Of a stretch of DNA of 64,000 bases, positions 1 through 8,558 are shown piece by piece. The position numbers were made by a program, and so were the translations under genes. This DNA comes from Ferriphaselus sp. R-1. Its GTDB lineage: Bacteria > Pseudomonadota > Gammaproteobacteria > Burkholderiales > Gallionellaceae. How positions within the stretch are numbered: position 1 is the stretch's first letter; each line of letters starts with the position of its first letter. Below the pieces are notes generated by a model. That model saw only the letters and a program-made list of their open reading frames with translations, was not told the origin of the DNA and ran no database searches. The stretch spans positions 55,946 through 119,945 of the forward strand of contig NZ_JQKP01000008.1 of NCBI RefSeq assembly GCF_000746095.1. The letters are read 5' to 3'.

Positions 1-314
1 TTGCCTTCGCGCCACTCCAGCGTGTTGGGAATCCAGCCCGCTGCCAACACCTTCTGGCCGTTGGCCTCAGAGCGCAGGCTCTGGTGCTCGTAGTCGATCA
101 GCGTGTCCGTCTTGCGATTGGACGCACGCTCAATCACTCGCGCAGCGATGGACGCATCCAACTGCCACGCTGCGCATTCGACCGGACGAACATCGCTCGA
201 CCGAAACGGCCCCACCGGCAGCAAATGTGCCTCGGTGGTGACCGCATCACCGCCCGCGCCCAGCTCAAAAGTGAGGGCGGCAAAACTGGCAGAGGGTTGA
301 TTGGCGTTCGGCAT
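1..314 (-). CDS. Mu gpI-like prohead protease/scaffold, 5' part
   Basis: The ORF reads leftward from an ATG at 314 and leaves the window, so about 104 N-terminal residues are visible. The protein begins MPNANQPSASFAALTFEL and contains a segment reading TLIDYEHQS followed by AAGWI. This is the pattern of the Mu-like prophage I family, in which the protein is both capsid protease and scaffold. AGGAG lies six bases before the ATG. It is the first gene of a leftward late operon and has its own palindromic activator-type site 52 bp upstream, matching the position of the PI promoter in phage Mu. In Mu, gene I follows gene G directly; here the G homologue is 22 kb away on the other strand. Confidence 0.8.
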   Translation of the reverse strand, partial: MPNANQPSASFAALTFELGAGGDAVTTEAHLLPVGPFRSSDVRPVECAAWQLDASIAARVIERASNRKTDTLIDYEHQSLRSEANGQKVLAAGWIPNTLEWREG

Positions 315-366
315 GGAGGCTCCTGTTGATGGAGAGCATCATGCCGTTTTAGGGGAGGTAAAACAC

Positions 367-386
367 GGCGGGAAATGTTTCCCGCC
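367..386 (-). promoter_or_regulatory. Late-promoter palindrome (PI-like) upstream of gpI
   Basis: A perfect 9-bp inverted repeat, GGCGGGAAA-N2-TTTCCCGCC, lies 52 bp upstream of the gpI start. The same sequence, identical in the direction of transcription including the central CA, occurs at 10682-10701 upstream of the amidase operon. Phage Mu has activator-dependent late promoters at exactly these two places (PI and Plys). The Mor-like protein at 517-918 is the obvious candidate binder. Binding is inference; the repeat and its two positions are seen directly. Confidence 0.75.
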
Positions 387-516
387 CGAAGATAGAGCGA
401 AACCTATTTAAACGCGCTTTGAGGGCTTAGTGTGTTCGAGTGGTGCGATGGGTTGATTTTTGTTGATCACTGGCATTTCAAATGCGCGTGGTGATTTTTA
501 AACGTATGCGTGCTGG

Positions 517-918
517 CTAGAACAAGTCCAGCTGCGCATCATTCCCCTCGCGGCGCACATTTTGGATATGACGGCTGGAGAGATTGTGCTGCCGCGCTTG
601 GGCGGTGATGCTATAGCGATGCTTCTCACGGCGGATCTGCTCGTCGCGCACCCGGATGAACAGCTTGTCCGGTTTAGGCATCCACACCCGGTCAGCGGCA
701 TCCATGTGTAGCGCGAGCATTTCTCGCAGTCTGGCCAGCTCGTCATCGCTCAGGCCAAGGCCAGCGCTACGGTGCTTGGGAATACTGATATTGACGCCGC
801 CGCGTTCGACCAGGAACTCTTTGGCACGCCCAAAGCCCAGCGCCCGCACCACCGCACCTAGCACCGGTGGCAGGGTACGCAGCAGCTCTACATCGACCGC
901 TGGCCAGTGGTAGTTCAT
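517..918 (-). CDS. Mor-type late transcription activator
   Basis: This 133-residue protein resembles the Mu Mor/C family, dimeric activators that bind dyad sites and recruit RNA polymerase to middle and late promoters. The C-terminal half has the family pattern IRVRDEQIRREKHR followed by a helix-turn-helix (ITAQARQHNLSSRHIQNVRRE). The ATG at 918 overlaps the stop of the preceding gemA-like gene as ATGA, which decides the start over an in-frame ATG at 930. It is the last gene of the leftward early operon. No separate C gene is visible, so this protein may activate both late operons through the palindromes at 367-386 and 10682-10701. Confidence 0.82.
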   Translation of the reverse strand: MNYHWPAVDVELLRTLPPVLGAVVRALGFGRAKEFLVERGGVNISIPKHRSAGLGLSDDELARLREMLALHMDAADRVWMPKPDKLFIRVRDEQIRREKHRYSITAQARQHNLSSRHIQNVRREGNDAQLDLF

Positions 919-1364
919 CGCGCCAACCATCCCTTCATCGCTTCGATGATCTTCTGCGACTCAGCCACAGAAAGGCTATCCAGATTCGGCACGTCACGCC
1001 CAGTCTGCCGCGTGCAGAAGGCCAGCAGCGCCGGGCGGGTGGCTTTCTCCACCTTGCCCGCCTTGCCCAGCTTGCCCCACATCCGCACCATCATGGCAAT
1101 GCGCTCAGGCACCTTCTTGGCATCCCCGCCGCCGCTGAAGACGCGCTTCTGCCGACTCCAGCCGCGCCGCTCGTAATCGCACAGCACCGCATCGAGCTGC
1201 GGCACATTCAAGCTGCTAGCCGAGATGCGCCCATCGATCATCATCGCACCGTGGCGTTGCAACAAGTCACGGTGGATCTCGTCGTTCCAGCCCGGCAGGT
1301 TCTTCATCGCCCAGCCCTTGGCGATGCCAACGAGCTGGAGGTAATGTTTGATTAAGTCGCTCAT
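915..1364 (-). CDS. GemA/gp16-like regulator (DUF1018)
   Basis: This 149-residue protein matches the Mu gp16 (GemA, DUF1018) family. It opens with MSDLIKHYLQLVGIAKGWA and carries a central RIAMMVRMWGKLGKAGKVEKA stretch followed by ALLAFCTRQTGRDV, the typical RxxWxxL(A) and tail pattern. In Mu, GemA alters expression of host genes involved in DNA topology and replication. The ATG at 1364 was chosen because GGAG lies seven bases upstream. It overlaps the Mor-like gene by four bases (ATGA), so the two are probably translationally coupled. Confidence 0.8.
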   Translation of the reverse strand: MSDLIKHYLQLVGIAKGWAMKNLPGWNDEIHRDLLQRHGAMMIDGRISASSLNVPQLDAVLCDYERRGWSRQKRVFSGGGDAKKVPERIAMMVRMWGKLGKAGKVEKATRPALLAFCTRQTGRDVPNLDSLSVAESQKIIEAMKGWLAR

Positions 1365-1428
1365 GCTGTTCTCCGTAAGACGTTTCCCGATGTCTCCTGC
1401 ACGAATGCGGGAGACATGAGGCAAAGCC

Positions 1429-1710
1429 TTAGACCACGGCATCCTTCAGCACCTTGGCTGCGCTGAAGTGAGGCACGCGCTTGGCAGCTATCTGCACCGG
1501 ATTGCCGGTCGCTGGATTGCGACCAGTACGCGCTGCACGCTGCGCAGTACTGAACTTGCCTAATCCGGGCAAGGTCACTTCTCCGCCTGACCTCAACTCA
1601 GCTTTCACAATCTCGGCTTGGGTATCCAAGACAAACTTGATAGCGGCCTTGCTGGTGCCCGTGTTGCTAATGTTGGCGGCAATGGCGTTGATGAGTTCTG
1701 CTTGATTCAT
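1429..1710 (-). CDS. HU/IHF-like DNA-bending protein
   Basis: This 93-residue protein has the complete HU fold signature: an N-terminal helix (MNQAELINAIAAN), then GEVTLPGLGKFSTAQRAARTGRNPATGNPVQI. The RxGRNPxTG motif forms the tip of the DNA-binding arm. The start at 1710 follows a clear AAGGAG. Host HU and IHF assist Mu transposition and repressor control, so a phage-encoded copy inside the early operon probably helps assemble the transpososome or the operator complex. That role is inferred from position. Confidence 0.9.
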   Translation of the reverse strand: MNQAELINAIAANISNTGTSKAAIKFVLDTQAEIVKAELRSGGEVTLPGLGKFSTAQRAARTGRNPATGNPVQIAAKRVPHFSAAKVLKDAVV

Positions 1711-1776
1711 GGTGTTGCTCCTTTCGTTGGTTGGGTAAATCGTTAATCTGCTACAGGTGGTGATCCAGACCACGGG

Positions 1777-2028
1777 CTACTTCCGACCCAGCGTCCGTTC
1801 GTGTACCCACATGCTGGCCACGATGGCGATGGGGCCTGCCAGCAGGTAGGCCAGCAGGGCGGATAGGTTGCCGTCCGGGATAGAGCGCAGGATCACCAGA
1901 TTGCCGCCGCCGATGGCGAACGAGGTCAGCATCGCGGCCTTGTAGTGGCCTTGATTCACGTTCTGGCTCTGGAAACCGAGCGCAAAAACGGTGGCGAACG
2001 TGCCTAAGAAAACAATCAGCGCGTTCAT
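1777..2028 (-). CDS. Small phage membrane protein, two TM segments
   Basis: The protein has 83 residues with two hydrophobic segments (about residues 2-17 and 45-70) and a basic C-terminus ending HERTLGRK. The ATG at 2028 sits one base after the stop of the DUF3164 gene, which decides the start. Small two-helix proteins of this type recur in early operons of Mu-like phages, but the function is unknown. No cysteine pair or catalytic motif is visible. Confidence 0.6.
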   Translation of the reverse strand: MNALIVFLGTFATVFALGFQSQNVNQGHYKAAMLTSFAIGGGNLVILRSIPDGNLSALLAYLLAGPIAIVASMWVHERTLGRK

Positions 2029-2029
2029 G

Positions 2030-2659
2030 TCACACCGCCGCAATATCAAGGCTGATCGGGCGGTACTGGTCGGTATCACCGACGCGCTCGTACACGCGGA
2101 AGTAGGTCTTGCTGCCCGCCACCTGAATGCTCTCGCCAATGGCCAGCATGGCGCGGTTCCACTTTTCATCCTTGATGTCGAGTCGGCGCAGGCTCAGGAT
2201 GCGCGCGGAGTTCACCCGTCCTTCCTTGTCCACTTGGAACGCATCGTTGATGAGTGCGCGGATCTCGGAGCGCGACCCTTGGCTCCATTCGTGGATGCAC
2301 TGGTCAATCAGCTCTTTGGCGACCTGCAAGCGCTCGTCAAAGGTCAGCGATTCGGCCACGGCCCGCTGCACCTTGAAACGGCCATCGAAGCTGAGCAGGC
2401 TGACGTTGCCTTTGATGCCGCCCATCTTCACGCCGTATTTCTCGCCGCTGAGCTGGATGAAGGCTTCGATATCGCCGAACACACCGGCCTTGAACTGCGC
2501 CAGCGCCTCCGATTGAGCTTTGGCCTTGCCGACGATCTCGCGTACCAGCTCGTCGCGCACCAGATCGATCTCGCGCACGGTATCCTTGGGCCACAGCGCG
2601 CCCTTGGCATCCTGCATATATCCCTCTGGGATGGGTTTGGTTTCGGTAATGCTCATCAT
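2030..2659 (-). CDS. DUF3164 family phage protein
   Basis: This 209-residue protein shows the DUF3164 pattern found in early regions of Mu-like phages: an N-terminal YMQDAKGALWPKDTVREID segment, a KAKAQSEALAQFK helix, GEKYGVKMGGIKGNVSLLSFDG in the middle, and a long helical C-terminal half. The function of the family is not established. The gene starts seven bases downstream of its upstream neighbour's stop, in the same leftward operon. Confidence 0.8.
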   Translation of the reverse strand: MMSITETKPIPEGYMQDAKGALWPKDTVREIDLVRDELVREIVGKAKAQSEALAQFKAGVFGDIEAFIQLSGEKYGVKMGGIKGNVSLLSFDGRFKVQRAVAESLTFDERLQVAKELIDQCIHEWSQGSRSEIRALINDAFQVDKEGRVNSARILSLRRLDIKDEKWNRAMLAIGESIQVAGSKTYFRVYERVGDTDQYRPISLDIAAV

Positions 2660-2665
2660 GGTCTC

Positions 2666-3223
2666 CTATGGGTGGGTTTTGGTTTTCAAGCGCCCCAGCT
2701 CGGCCTTCACCGATTCTGGGATGGATGTTCTCTTTTGCTCGGGCTGAGCGGGTGCTACAGGTTGATGCGCTGCCACGCTTCCGACAGGTGTATGGCCTGC
2801 GCGCTTGGCCTCAGTTCTAGCTTCCTGTGCGCCCTCAGCCTTGCTGCTGTAACCAGCAATAATGGCCAATAGGTAGCCATGGGTCTTGAGCGGCAAGGTG
2901 ATCCCTCCAGGGCAGCCTCTGGGCTTGGCCAGCATCTCTTCCAGCGCCATGCGCCAGTAGTCCTGCGGTGCTGACCAAGTGCGACCATTACGTTCGATCT
3001 TGGCCTCAGCGATCATCGGCAGCAGCTCGTTGAGCAAGGTGGCCACACGGTCGAACGAGAGCTGGCGAGAGGCTGGACGGAACAGGCCGAGGTACTGCAC
3101 CAGCAGCTTGCCGATGGGCGCAGGCATGGCCAGCGCCGCCATCACCGCCTCGCGCGCACCCTCGTTGCCAAGCAGCACATCAAGGCTGGCCGTGGCTCCG
3201 CAGGCTGGGCAGGAGGTACGCAT
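2666..3223 (-). CDS. Phage early protein with N-terminal CPxC motif
   Basis: The protein has 185 residues and begins MRTSCPACGATASLD, one half of a possible zinc ribbon; no second CxxC pair is visible. A largely helical middle follows (RQLSFDRVATLLNELLPMIAEAKIERNG), then a Pro/Ala-rich C-terminal tail. The ATG at 3223 overlaps the stop of the upstream gene (TAATG), which fixes the start. I do not recognise a characterised family. Similar CPxC-headed proteins sit at this place in early operons of BcepMu relatives. Confidence 0.65.
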   Translation of the reverse strand: MRTSCPACGATASLDVLLGNEGAREAVMAALAMPAPIGKLLVQYLGLFRPASRQLSFDRVATLLNELLPMIAEAKIERNGRTWSAPQDYWRMALEEMLAKPRGCPGGITLPLKTHGYLLAIIAGYSSKAEGAQEARTEAKRAGHTPVGSVAAHQPVAPAQPEQKRTSIPESVKAELGRLKTKTHP

Positions 3224-3558
3224 TACGCGGCCATCCTTCGCTCTTTGCACAACATCTTGCGGCGGATATTCTGCTGAGTTTGCTTGCGGCGGCGCTGCTC
3301 TTGCTTTTGCCTCTTGGCATCGGCCTCCGCGTGCATCGGCTCAGGCTGAGCGGATCGGCGGCTAGGGCACGCGGCACGACCTGCCTCGGTCAACCGATAC
3401 AGTCCATCTACCTGCTCAATCAAACCTAGCCTGCCCAGCTCAGTCAGCCCGCCATTGGAGGTGGGCCAGCGCTCCCTAATTGTGGCGGGCTCCATCGGCC
3501 CGGCTCTTAGCGCGAGTAGGGTGATACCAAGCGTGCTGGTGGGAGTGATCGGTCTCAT
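3223..3558 (-). CDS. Small winged-helix-like phage protein
   Basis: This 111-residue protein has an N-terminal part resembling a small winged helix: STLGITLLALRAGPMEP, then LTELGRLGLIEQVDGLYRLTEAG. The C-terminus is very basic and Gln-rich (KRQKQEQRRRKQTQQ), likely DNA- or RNA-contacting. The ATG at 3558 overlaps the upstream stop as ATGA. A role in regulating or assisting transposition is inferred only from its place in the early operon. Confidence 0.6.
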   Translation of the reverse strand: MRPITPTSTLGITLLALRAGPMEPATIRERWPTSNGGLTELGRLGLIEQVDGLYRLTEAGRAACPSRRSAQPEPMHAEADAKRQKQEQRRRKQTQQNIRRKMLCKERRMAA

Positions 3559-3728
3559 GCGCCCCTCCGCTCGGCATAGACCATACGACGGCCTTGGCAC
3601 TGATCCGCCTTGGCCTTCAACGCTTGGTTTTCCATTTCCAGCTCGGCGACGTAGTCCATCTTGGCAAAGAAGGCCAGCACCGCAACGAAGGCCACGATTC
3701 CCAGTAAAGTCTTGAAGTTCTCGTTCAT
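3555..3728 (-). CDS. Small membrane-anchored coiled-coil protein
   Basis: The protein has 57 residues, with one N-terminal hydrophobic segment (TLLGIVAFVAVLAFFAK) followed by a short heptad-like helix (ELEMENQALKAKADQ). The ATG at 3728 lies one base after the stop of the MuB-like gene. The layout resembles small spanin-type or membrane-accessory proteins, but it sits in the early operon rather than next to the holin, so I do not assign a lysis role. Confidence 0.55.
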   Translation of the reverse strand: MNENFKTLLGIVAFVAVLAFFAKMDYVAELEMENQALKAKADQCQGRRMVYAERRGA

Positions 3729-3729
3729 C

Positions 3730-4683
3730 TCACGCTCCCTTAGGCAAGGCCTGCAAGCACAGCGCTTGGCGTGCCACAAAATCCACCATGTCGCAGCTAA
3801 GCTGCTTCCCTTTGCGCATCTGCTGCATCGATGCGATCAGCCCCTCAACCAGCATCCGTGCGCTACCTTTGCAGTATTGATACAGCCGCACCACCACTTC
3901 ATCCGGCACCTCTTCCGTGCCGAATCCGGCCTGTACCAGGGCGGCGGCATCATCTTGGGTGATCTGGCGCACCGTCTCCGGCCAGAAACCAGTGCGGCTG
4001 CGGATTTGGTCAAATTGCCCATGAGCAGGCTTGATCAGGCCGGACAAGTGTTCGGTACCCACCAGCAAAATGCCCACGTTGGCGAGGTCGCGCAGACGGC
4101 GCAGGGTGTGCAGCTGGTGCGGTGTCAGCGTTTCAGCCTCGTCCACGATCAGCAGGCTATCGGTATTGCGCAGCGCATCTACCACCGCATCAAAACGGCT
4201 GGCGATGCTGCCCTTACCGCTGTATCCGGCAATGCGCACCGACAGGTCACGGATCAGGCTCTGCGGGGTCATCGTCGGTGTGGCTTCGATCAAATGCGTG
4301 TTGCTGTGTTCGGCAGCGTAATGCTTGATAGCAAAGGTCTTGCCGGTGCCGACATAGCCGCTGAACACGGCGAAGTTGCGATTGCGCCGCGCCATCGCGC
4401 AGCAGGTCTGCCCCAGCTTGAAAACGCTGGTCTCGACTGGAGCTACGGCATCTGAGGTGGTCTCTTCCGCGTGGCGCATGGCCGACTCCACCGAGGCGAG
4501 CTGTTTGCTGGGGCTGGTGATGTAGTTGCCATTGATGATCTGATTCAGCGTACTGGCGGGCACCCGTGCCAGCCGCGCCAGCGCAGCCTGCTTGTAGGAA
4601 TGCTCGGCCATCCAGAGGTGGATACGCTCCACCAGCGCGATATCGGCGGTGGTGTAGTGGGTTGGATACGTCTTCTGCGTCAT
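3730..4683 (-). CDS. MuB-like AAA+ transposition ATPase
   Basis: This 317-residue protein has an N-terminal helix-turn-helix (about 30-60, KQAALARLARVPASTLNQIING) and an AAA+ core. Walker A is GYVGTGKT at 109-116 and Walker B is LLIVDE at 177-182, followed by a sensor-like LLVGTEHLSGL. MuB polymerises on target DNA with ATP, brings target to the transposase and gives target immunity. It lies 11 bases downstream of the transposase gene in the same operon, the order A then B of all Mu-like phages. Confidence 0.93.
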   Translation of the reverse strand: MTQKTYPTHYTTADIALVERIHLWMAEHSYKQAALARLARVPASTLNQIINGNYITSPSKQLASVESAMRHAEETTSDAVAPVETSVFKLGQTCCAMARRNRNFAVFSGYVGTGKTFAIKHYAAEHSNTHLIEATPTMTPQSLIRDLSVRIAGYSGKGSIASRFDAVVDALRNTDSLLIVDEAETLTPHQLHTLRRLRDLANVGILLVGTEHLSGLIKPAHGQFDQIRSRTGFWPETVRQITQDDAAALVQAGFGTEEVPDEVVVRLYQYCKGSARMLVEGLIASMQQMRKGKQLSCDMVDFVARQALCLQALPKGA

Positions 4684-4694
4684 GCTGTTCTCCC

Positions 4695-6356
4695 TTAGTT
4701 AAAATCGTCCAAACTGAAATCGTTGTGCTCGATACGCTGCGCTTCCCCCTCCAGCGCAGGCAGCGCACCCTCGGCTAGTGCCTCGGCATCGAACACGCGA
4801 CCGGCGCGAGCCATCTGCTCATCCATCTTGCGTTCCAGACGCTTGATAGCGTCGGCGGCACGGTTCTGGCGTTTCTCTTCCAACCGGCTTGGTGCGATCG
4901 CATCAATGGCGGTGATCAGATGTGCATCGCAGATCCAGCGGCCATCCAGCGTGCGCATCACCGCCACTCGGTCATCCATCAGGTCATATTCAAGCAGCAG
5001 CTTCTGGCCATTGAAGGCGTGCAGATCGACGTGCTTGTATTCGCGCTTGCCATGTTTGACTGAGGCACGCTGTACGGTGAGGGTGACAGCCTGACGCTTG
5101 AGTTCGGTGACGCTGGCGTGCGGCGGGATCGGCACCAGCTCTGACCACAGCGACACCCTGCTGATGCGCTTATCTTCTGGGTGTGGTCGATGGGCATAGC
5201 GCACCAGCCAGGCATCGAATGCTTCGGTGAATTGAGCCAGCGTCGGCAGTGCCAGCCGACCAGCCTTGATCTCACTCACCGTCTTGTTCAGCGCCTCGGG
5301 AGCCATGTCGGTGCCGCAGTAGAGCTGTGGCATCCACAGCTTGAGGAAATCGTCTTTCATGCCGCGAAAGAAACGCTCCACCCAGCCCTTGCCGTGCGGG
5401 TTGCCGGGGATGGCATGGATGATCTGTTGCACCCCGGCACGGGCGTAAAAGCCGGTCAGGTCATCGCTCATCAGCTTGTTCTTGTAGCCCGATCCGTTAT
5501 CCACGTAGATGAAGGGCGGCACATGCCCCCAGCGGGCAAAACACTCCGCCCACATGTTCTGCACGGCATACGTGCCCTCGTGCTCATCAGCGCGCCAGCC
5601 GACACAGATCCGGCTGCGCATATCAATGGCGACCGTCAGCTCAGGCCGCCAGATGTCGCCGGTGACCGGATGCGCCAGGTACACGTCGGCGCGATAGCCG
5701 TCAGCGACATAGACATCGCCGGGCAGCGCGTTCTCGGTCGAGCGGCGGATGTACGCCTTTTCGGTCAGTCGGTATAGGTTCTTGCCAATACGGGCGGGGC
5801 TGTTGCGTCCTAGCATGGCGGGTACTCCTGTTAAGTAATTTCGAACTTGGTCATAGGTGACGGCGAAGCCATCTACCTCCACCAGTCGGCGATGCACCGC
5901 CGACATATCCGGCTTTCCGGGATTGTTGTAATACTCCAGCGCTGGCCCCCACCATCCGGCCGCTTCAACCACGCGCCCCTTGTGATCGGGCAGCAGCGCG
6001 GTGACACCGCCTTCGCGGTGCTGGGCGCACCACTCGCAGATCGCTGAGCGAGACGGCATGGCACGTCCAGCCTTGGCCGACCCTGCCAGCGCCACCTTGA
6101 CGTGCGCAGGCAACAGGCCAGATTCAGCGCGTGCCATCAGCAGCGAGACGGCATTGTTTTGCGACACACCTTGATTGCACTGTTGCAAAATGAAGCTCAC
6201 GACAGTCTCGCGGCTCTGAGCCACTTGGCGGGCGCGCTCGGTAGCCTCACGCCAAGGATCGCGCTGACGCAGTGCCAGCACTTGGGCAGTGGAGATCACC
6301 ACCTTCCCGCCGCCCTGTGGCGGCTCTATCCTCTTGACCATTTGCGCCCCCCGCAT
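4695..6356 (-). CDS. MuA-like DDE transposase
   Basis: This 553-residue protein carries out strand cleavage and transfer during phage integration and replicative transposition. The RNase H-like core shows D219 (VYVADGYRAD), D286 (YVDNGSGYKNK) and E327 (GKGWVERFFR), a complete DDE triad. A Mu transposase C-terminal beta-barrel follows (about 420-490), and the C-terminal tail is acidic and hydrophobic. It is shorter than MuA of phage Mu (663), as in BcepMu relatives. GGAG lies eight bases before the ATG at 6356; a second ATG lies five codons downstream. All catalytic residues are intact, so the element could be active. Confidence 0.95.
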   Translation of the reverse strand: MRGAQMVKRIEPPQGGGKVVISTAQVLALRQRDPWREATERARQVAQSRETVVSFILQQCNQGVSQNNAVSLLMARAESGLLPAHVKVALAGSAKAGRAMPSRSAICEWCAQHREGGVTALLPDHKGRVVEAAGWWGPALEYYNNPGKPDMSAVHRRLVEVDGFAVTYDQVRNYLTGVPAMLGRNSPARIGKNLYRLTEKAYIRRSTENALPGDVYVADGYRADVYLAHPVTGDIWRPELTVAIDMRSRICVGWRADEHEGTYAVQNMWAECFARWGHVPPFIYVDNGSGYKNKLMSDDLTGFYARAGVQQIIHAIPGNPHGKGWVERFFRGMKDDFLKLWMPQLYCGTDMAPEALNKTVSEIKAGRLALPTLAQFTEAFDAWLVRYAHRPHPEDKRISRVSLWSELVPIPPHASVTELKRQAVTLTVQRASVKHGKREYKHVDLHAFNGQKLLLEYDLMDDRVAVMRTLDGRWICDAHLITAIDAIAPSRLEEKRQNRAADAIKRLERKMDEQMARAGRVFDAEALAEGALPALEGEAQRIEHNDFSLDDFN

Positions 6357-6359
6357 GGC

Positions 6360-7364
6360 TTACTCTCCGTCCGCCTTGTTTTTAGAGCCTTTAGGGCGGC
6401 CACGACGCGGAGTTTCCTGCACACGCTGCGCTTCACGCAGGGCACGCTGCCCTTCGTAGCGGTTCTCGATCAGAGGTTTATTTAACAGCCAGTCGGCAGC
6501 CTCATAAGGCAACAAGATGTGCTGGCTCATTTGGCGCGATGGCAAGCCGAGCTGCTCTTGGCGGTCCAGCTCGCGCAGCTTCTCCAGCATGTCTAGCCCA
6601 GTAGCTACCGCGTTATGCGCCACGATCCACACCTGCTCCAGACGCAGCCGCGCTTCGTCTGAGCCTCCCGGGGTGCTCAACTCCTCTTCAAACAGCTTAT
6701 GCAGGGCATTCAAAGGCAGTTCAGCCTCCAGTTGCAGCGCCATACACTCGGCGCGCAGCTCTTCCGTGCGTAGCTCGAATTGCGTCAAGCGCTGCTTGGC
6801 CTCGGAGAGTCGCTCAACCTTGCGCTGCGCTATCTCCAGCTCGGCTTCGTAGTTTTTTTCACGGCGCTTGAGCGCAGCCACTTCATCCTTGAGCTGGCGC
6901 ACCGTCATCAGCTCAGCCTTGCCGATCAAGCCTTCGCCGGTCTGCGCTGCCTCGTCGATCACCTCTTGCGGCAGTGAGGCCAGCAGCATCACTTTCACCT
7001 TACCCAGCGCCAGCACCTCATCCACTTGGCCAGCGGGCAGACGCATCACGAATTTGGCGATGCGCATGGATTCGTAGACGCGCTGCATTTCGAGTCCGTT
7101 TTGCTCCACCCACCCGATAAAACCGCTGCCATTTTCAATTTCCGATGTTCGGAAATTGATTCCCTTTCTGTCTCCACCGTGACCAAGCGACAGCAGCTCC
7201 TGCGCCCGCAGAAATGCCAGCCCGGCACGGGTGATTTCGAACATGGCGCGGTTGATGGAATCCGATCCGATGCGCGCCAGCACGCCGAGATCGTCGCTAT
7301 CCACACCAAAGCGCACGGCGATCTGGGCTACCCCACTCGATTCAGTTGTCACGATGTTGCTCAT
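6360..7364 (-). CDS. DUF3102-like phage protein with C-terminal AT-hook
   Basis: The protein has 334 residues. The N-terminal half has a DUF3102-type pattern (GINFRTSEIENGSGFIGWVEQNGLEMQRVYESMRIAKF). A long charged coiled coil follows (about 150-210). The C-terminus ends with RRGRPKGSKNK, an AT-hook minor-groove binding motif. Its ATG overlaps the upstream stop as ATGA. Position directly ahead of the transposase and the AT-hook suggest a DNA-organising role in transposition or partition; that is inference. Confidence 0.7.
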   Translation of the reverse strand: MSNIVTTESSGVAQIAVRFGVDSDDLGVLARIGSDSINRAMFEITRAGLAFLRAQELLSLGHGGDRKGINFRTSEIENGSGFIGWVEQNGLEMQRVYESMRIAKFVMRLPAGQVDEVLALGKVKVMLLASLPQEVIDEAAQTGEGLIGKAELMTVRQLKDEVAALKRREKNYEAELEIAQRKVERLSEAKQRLTQFELRTEELRAECMALQLEAELPLNALHKLFEEELSTPGGSDEARLRLEQVWIVAHNAVATGLDMLEKLRELDRQEQLGLPSRQMSQHILLPYEAADWLLNKPLIENRYEGQRALREAQRVQETPRRGRPKGSKNKADGE

Positions 7365-7837
7365 GCTTGCTCCTCAGTAAACTCAAATTCAGGTTGATTG
7401 TGTTTTTCGACGTTGCCCTTGTGCCATGCCAGCCCCTCCATCGCCTGCTGGATGCCGGCAAGCGCGGTATCCGCATCCGTGCGCTGGTCGTAGAACTTGA
7501 GCAGGTTGCCCACGGCGGTGTGCAGCAGCTCTTGCAACACCTGCATGTCGGCGGCAGTGGCATCGCGCCCAGTAGGCGCTTCGATCACCAGGAACCCGGC
7601 GCTGGTAGCCAGCCAGCGGGTAGCGAAGTGGATGCCGCAGATGTGCTCGTAGGCGGGAATGGACGATGCAGGCATCCGGCCAGTGGACAGCCACTTGTAG
7701 AGCAGGTCTGCGCTGACATCCATCAGGTCGGCGATACGCTCCACCGAGTAGCGCTTCTTCTCCAGCGCGTAGTCCTTGCACAGCCGCAGCGCATCGCGCA
7801 GGCTGGTGGGTTGCACTCGTTTCCAATTTCTCCGCAT
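7361..7837 (-). CDS. Phage early helix-turn-helix regulator
   Basis: The 158-residue protein has a helix-turn-helix near the N-terminus (YSVERIADLMDVSADLLYKWLSTGRMP), as in regulatory proteins of transposable phages that precede the transposase. The rest is helical, with an acidic C-terminus (EFEFTEEQA). The ATG at 7837 has GGAGG 11 bases upstream; a TTG at 7891 would extend it by 18 residues. It overlaps the next gene by four bases. Target sites are unknown. Confidence 0.65.
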   Translation of the reverse strand: MRRNWKRVQPTSLRDALRLCKDYALEKKRYSVERIADLMDVSADLLYKWLSTGRMPASSIPAYEHICGIHFATRWLATSAGFLVIEAPTGRDATAADMQVLQELLHTAVGNLLKFYDQRTDADTALAGIQQAMEGLAWHKGNVEKHNQPEFEFTEEQA

Positions 7838-7985
7838 TTCAGAAACGGCCTCCCGCCATGCCGTTCCAAACAAATAACTGTTCAGAATCAATAAAATTCA
7901 TTGTTGGCACGTAGAATGTGAAGCGTCTAGACATGATCAGCAGCTCCGAACAGACAGCTGCTCAACGCGCAAAAGGAGACGTACC

Positions 7986-8456
7986 ATGCACAATGCTCAG
8001 CAAAGAACAGATCAGTATCCAAAACACGTTTCAGCCCGAGCCGACGCGCTGATCGCAGCGCTTGACGAAGCGCAATGTCGCCAGCTATACGCTGAGCTGC
8101 AAACCATAGACGTGCAGGAATGGACGGATTGGCTCGGCGCTGCCCGGAAAGAGATCGCTCGATATGACTCGCTAACTCCCGCTGAGCGATCTGCCCAGCT
8201 TCGAGCGCCTGCTGATACTTCTGCTCCAGCCTCGCCTTTGCGCCTGCACCATGCCATTGTCTTTTTAGAACTATGGCGCGCTCGAATGCAGTTAAAATAT
8301 CTGCACTTGCCGCCGTCTGGCCTTCCGCTGGATACGCCGGAGCGGCATCGGGAGATGCTGCTGGCTGCGATGGCATCGTTTCATGATTACGATTTAATGG
8401 ACCTGTGGCCGTTTGCGCTGCCGAAAGGGTTTGATCCGATCCCGTTTCGGCGCTGA
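7986..8456 (+). CDS. Hypothetical phage protein on the plus strand within the early block
   Basis: The protein has 156 residues with balanced composition and a well-formed C-terminal part (TPERHREMLLAAMASFHDYDLMDLWPF). A strong ribosome binding site, AAGGAG, lies seven to eight bases before the ATG. It runs against the surrounding leftward operon. An ORF of 207 codons on the opposite strand (8550 to 7927) also has AGGAG before its ATG and would keep the operon continuous, but its sequence is the Ala/Arg/Leu-rich type expected of a shadow. One of the two is probably real; I prefer the plus strand. No family is recognised. Confidence 0.5.
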   Translation: MHNAQQRTDQYPKHVSARADALIAALDEAQCRQLYAELQTIDVQEWTDWLGAARKEIARYDSLTPAERSAQLRAPADTSAPASPLRLHHAIVFLELWRARMQLKYLHLPPSGLPLDTPERHREMLLAAMASFHDYDLMDLWPFALPKGFDPIPFRR

Positions 8457-8558
8457 GCTTGGCTTTCAGGCGTGCTAAGGCTGCCTCGTAGCGGCGGATG
8501 CGCTTCCGCTCAAGCTCGCTAGCACTACAGATTCCTTGTGCATTGGGCATGGCAGCTC

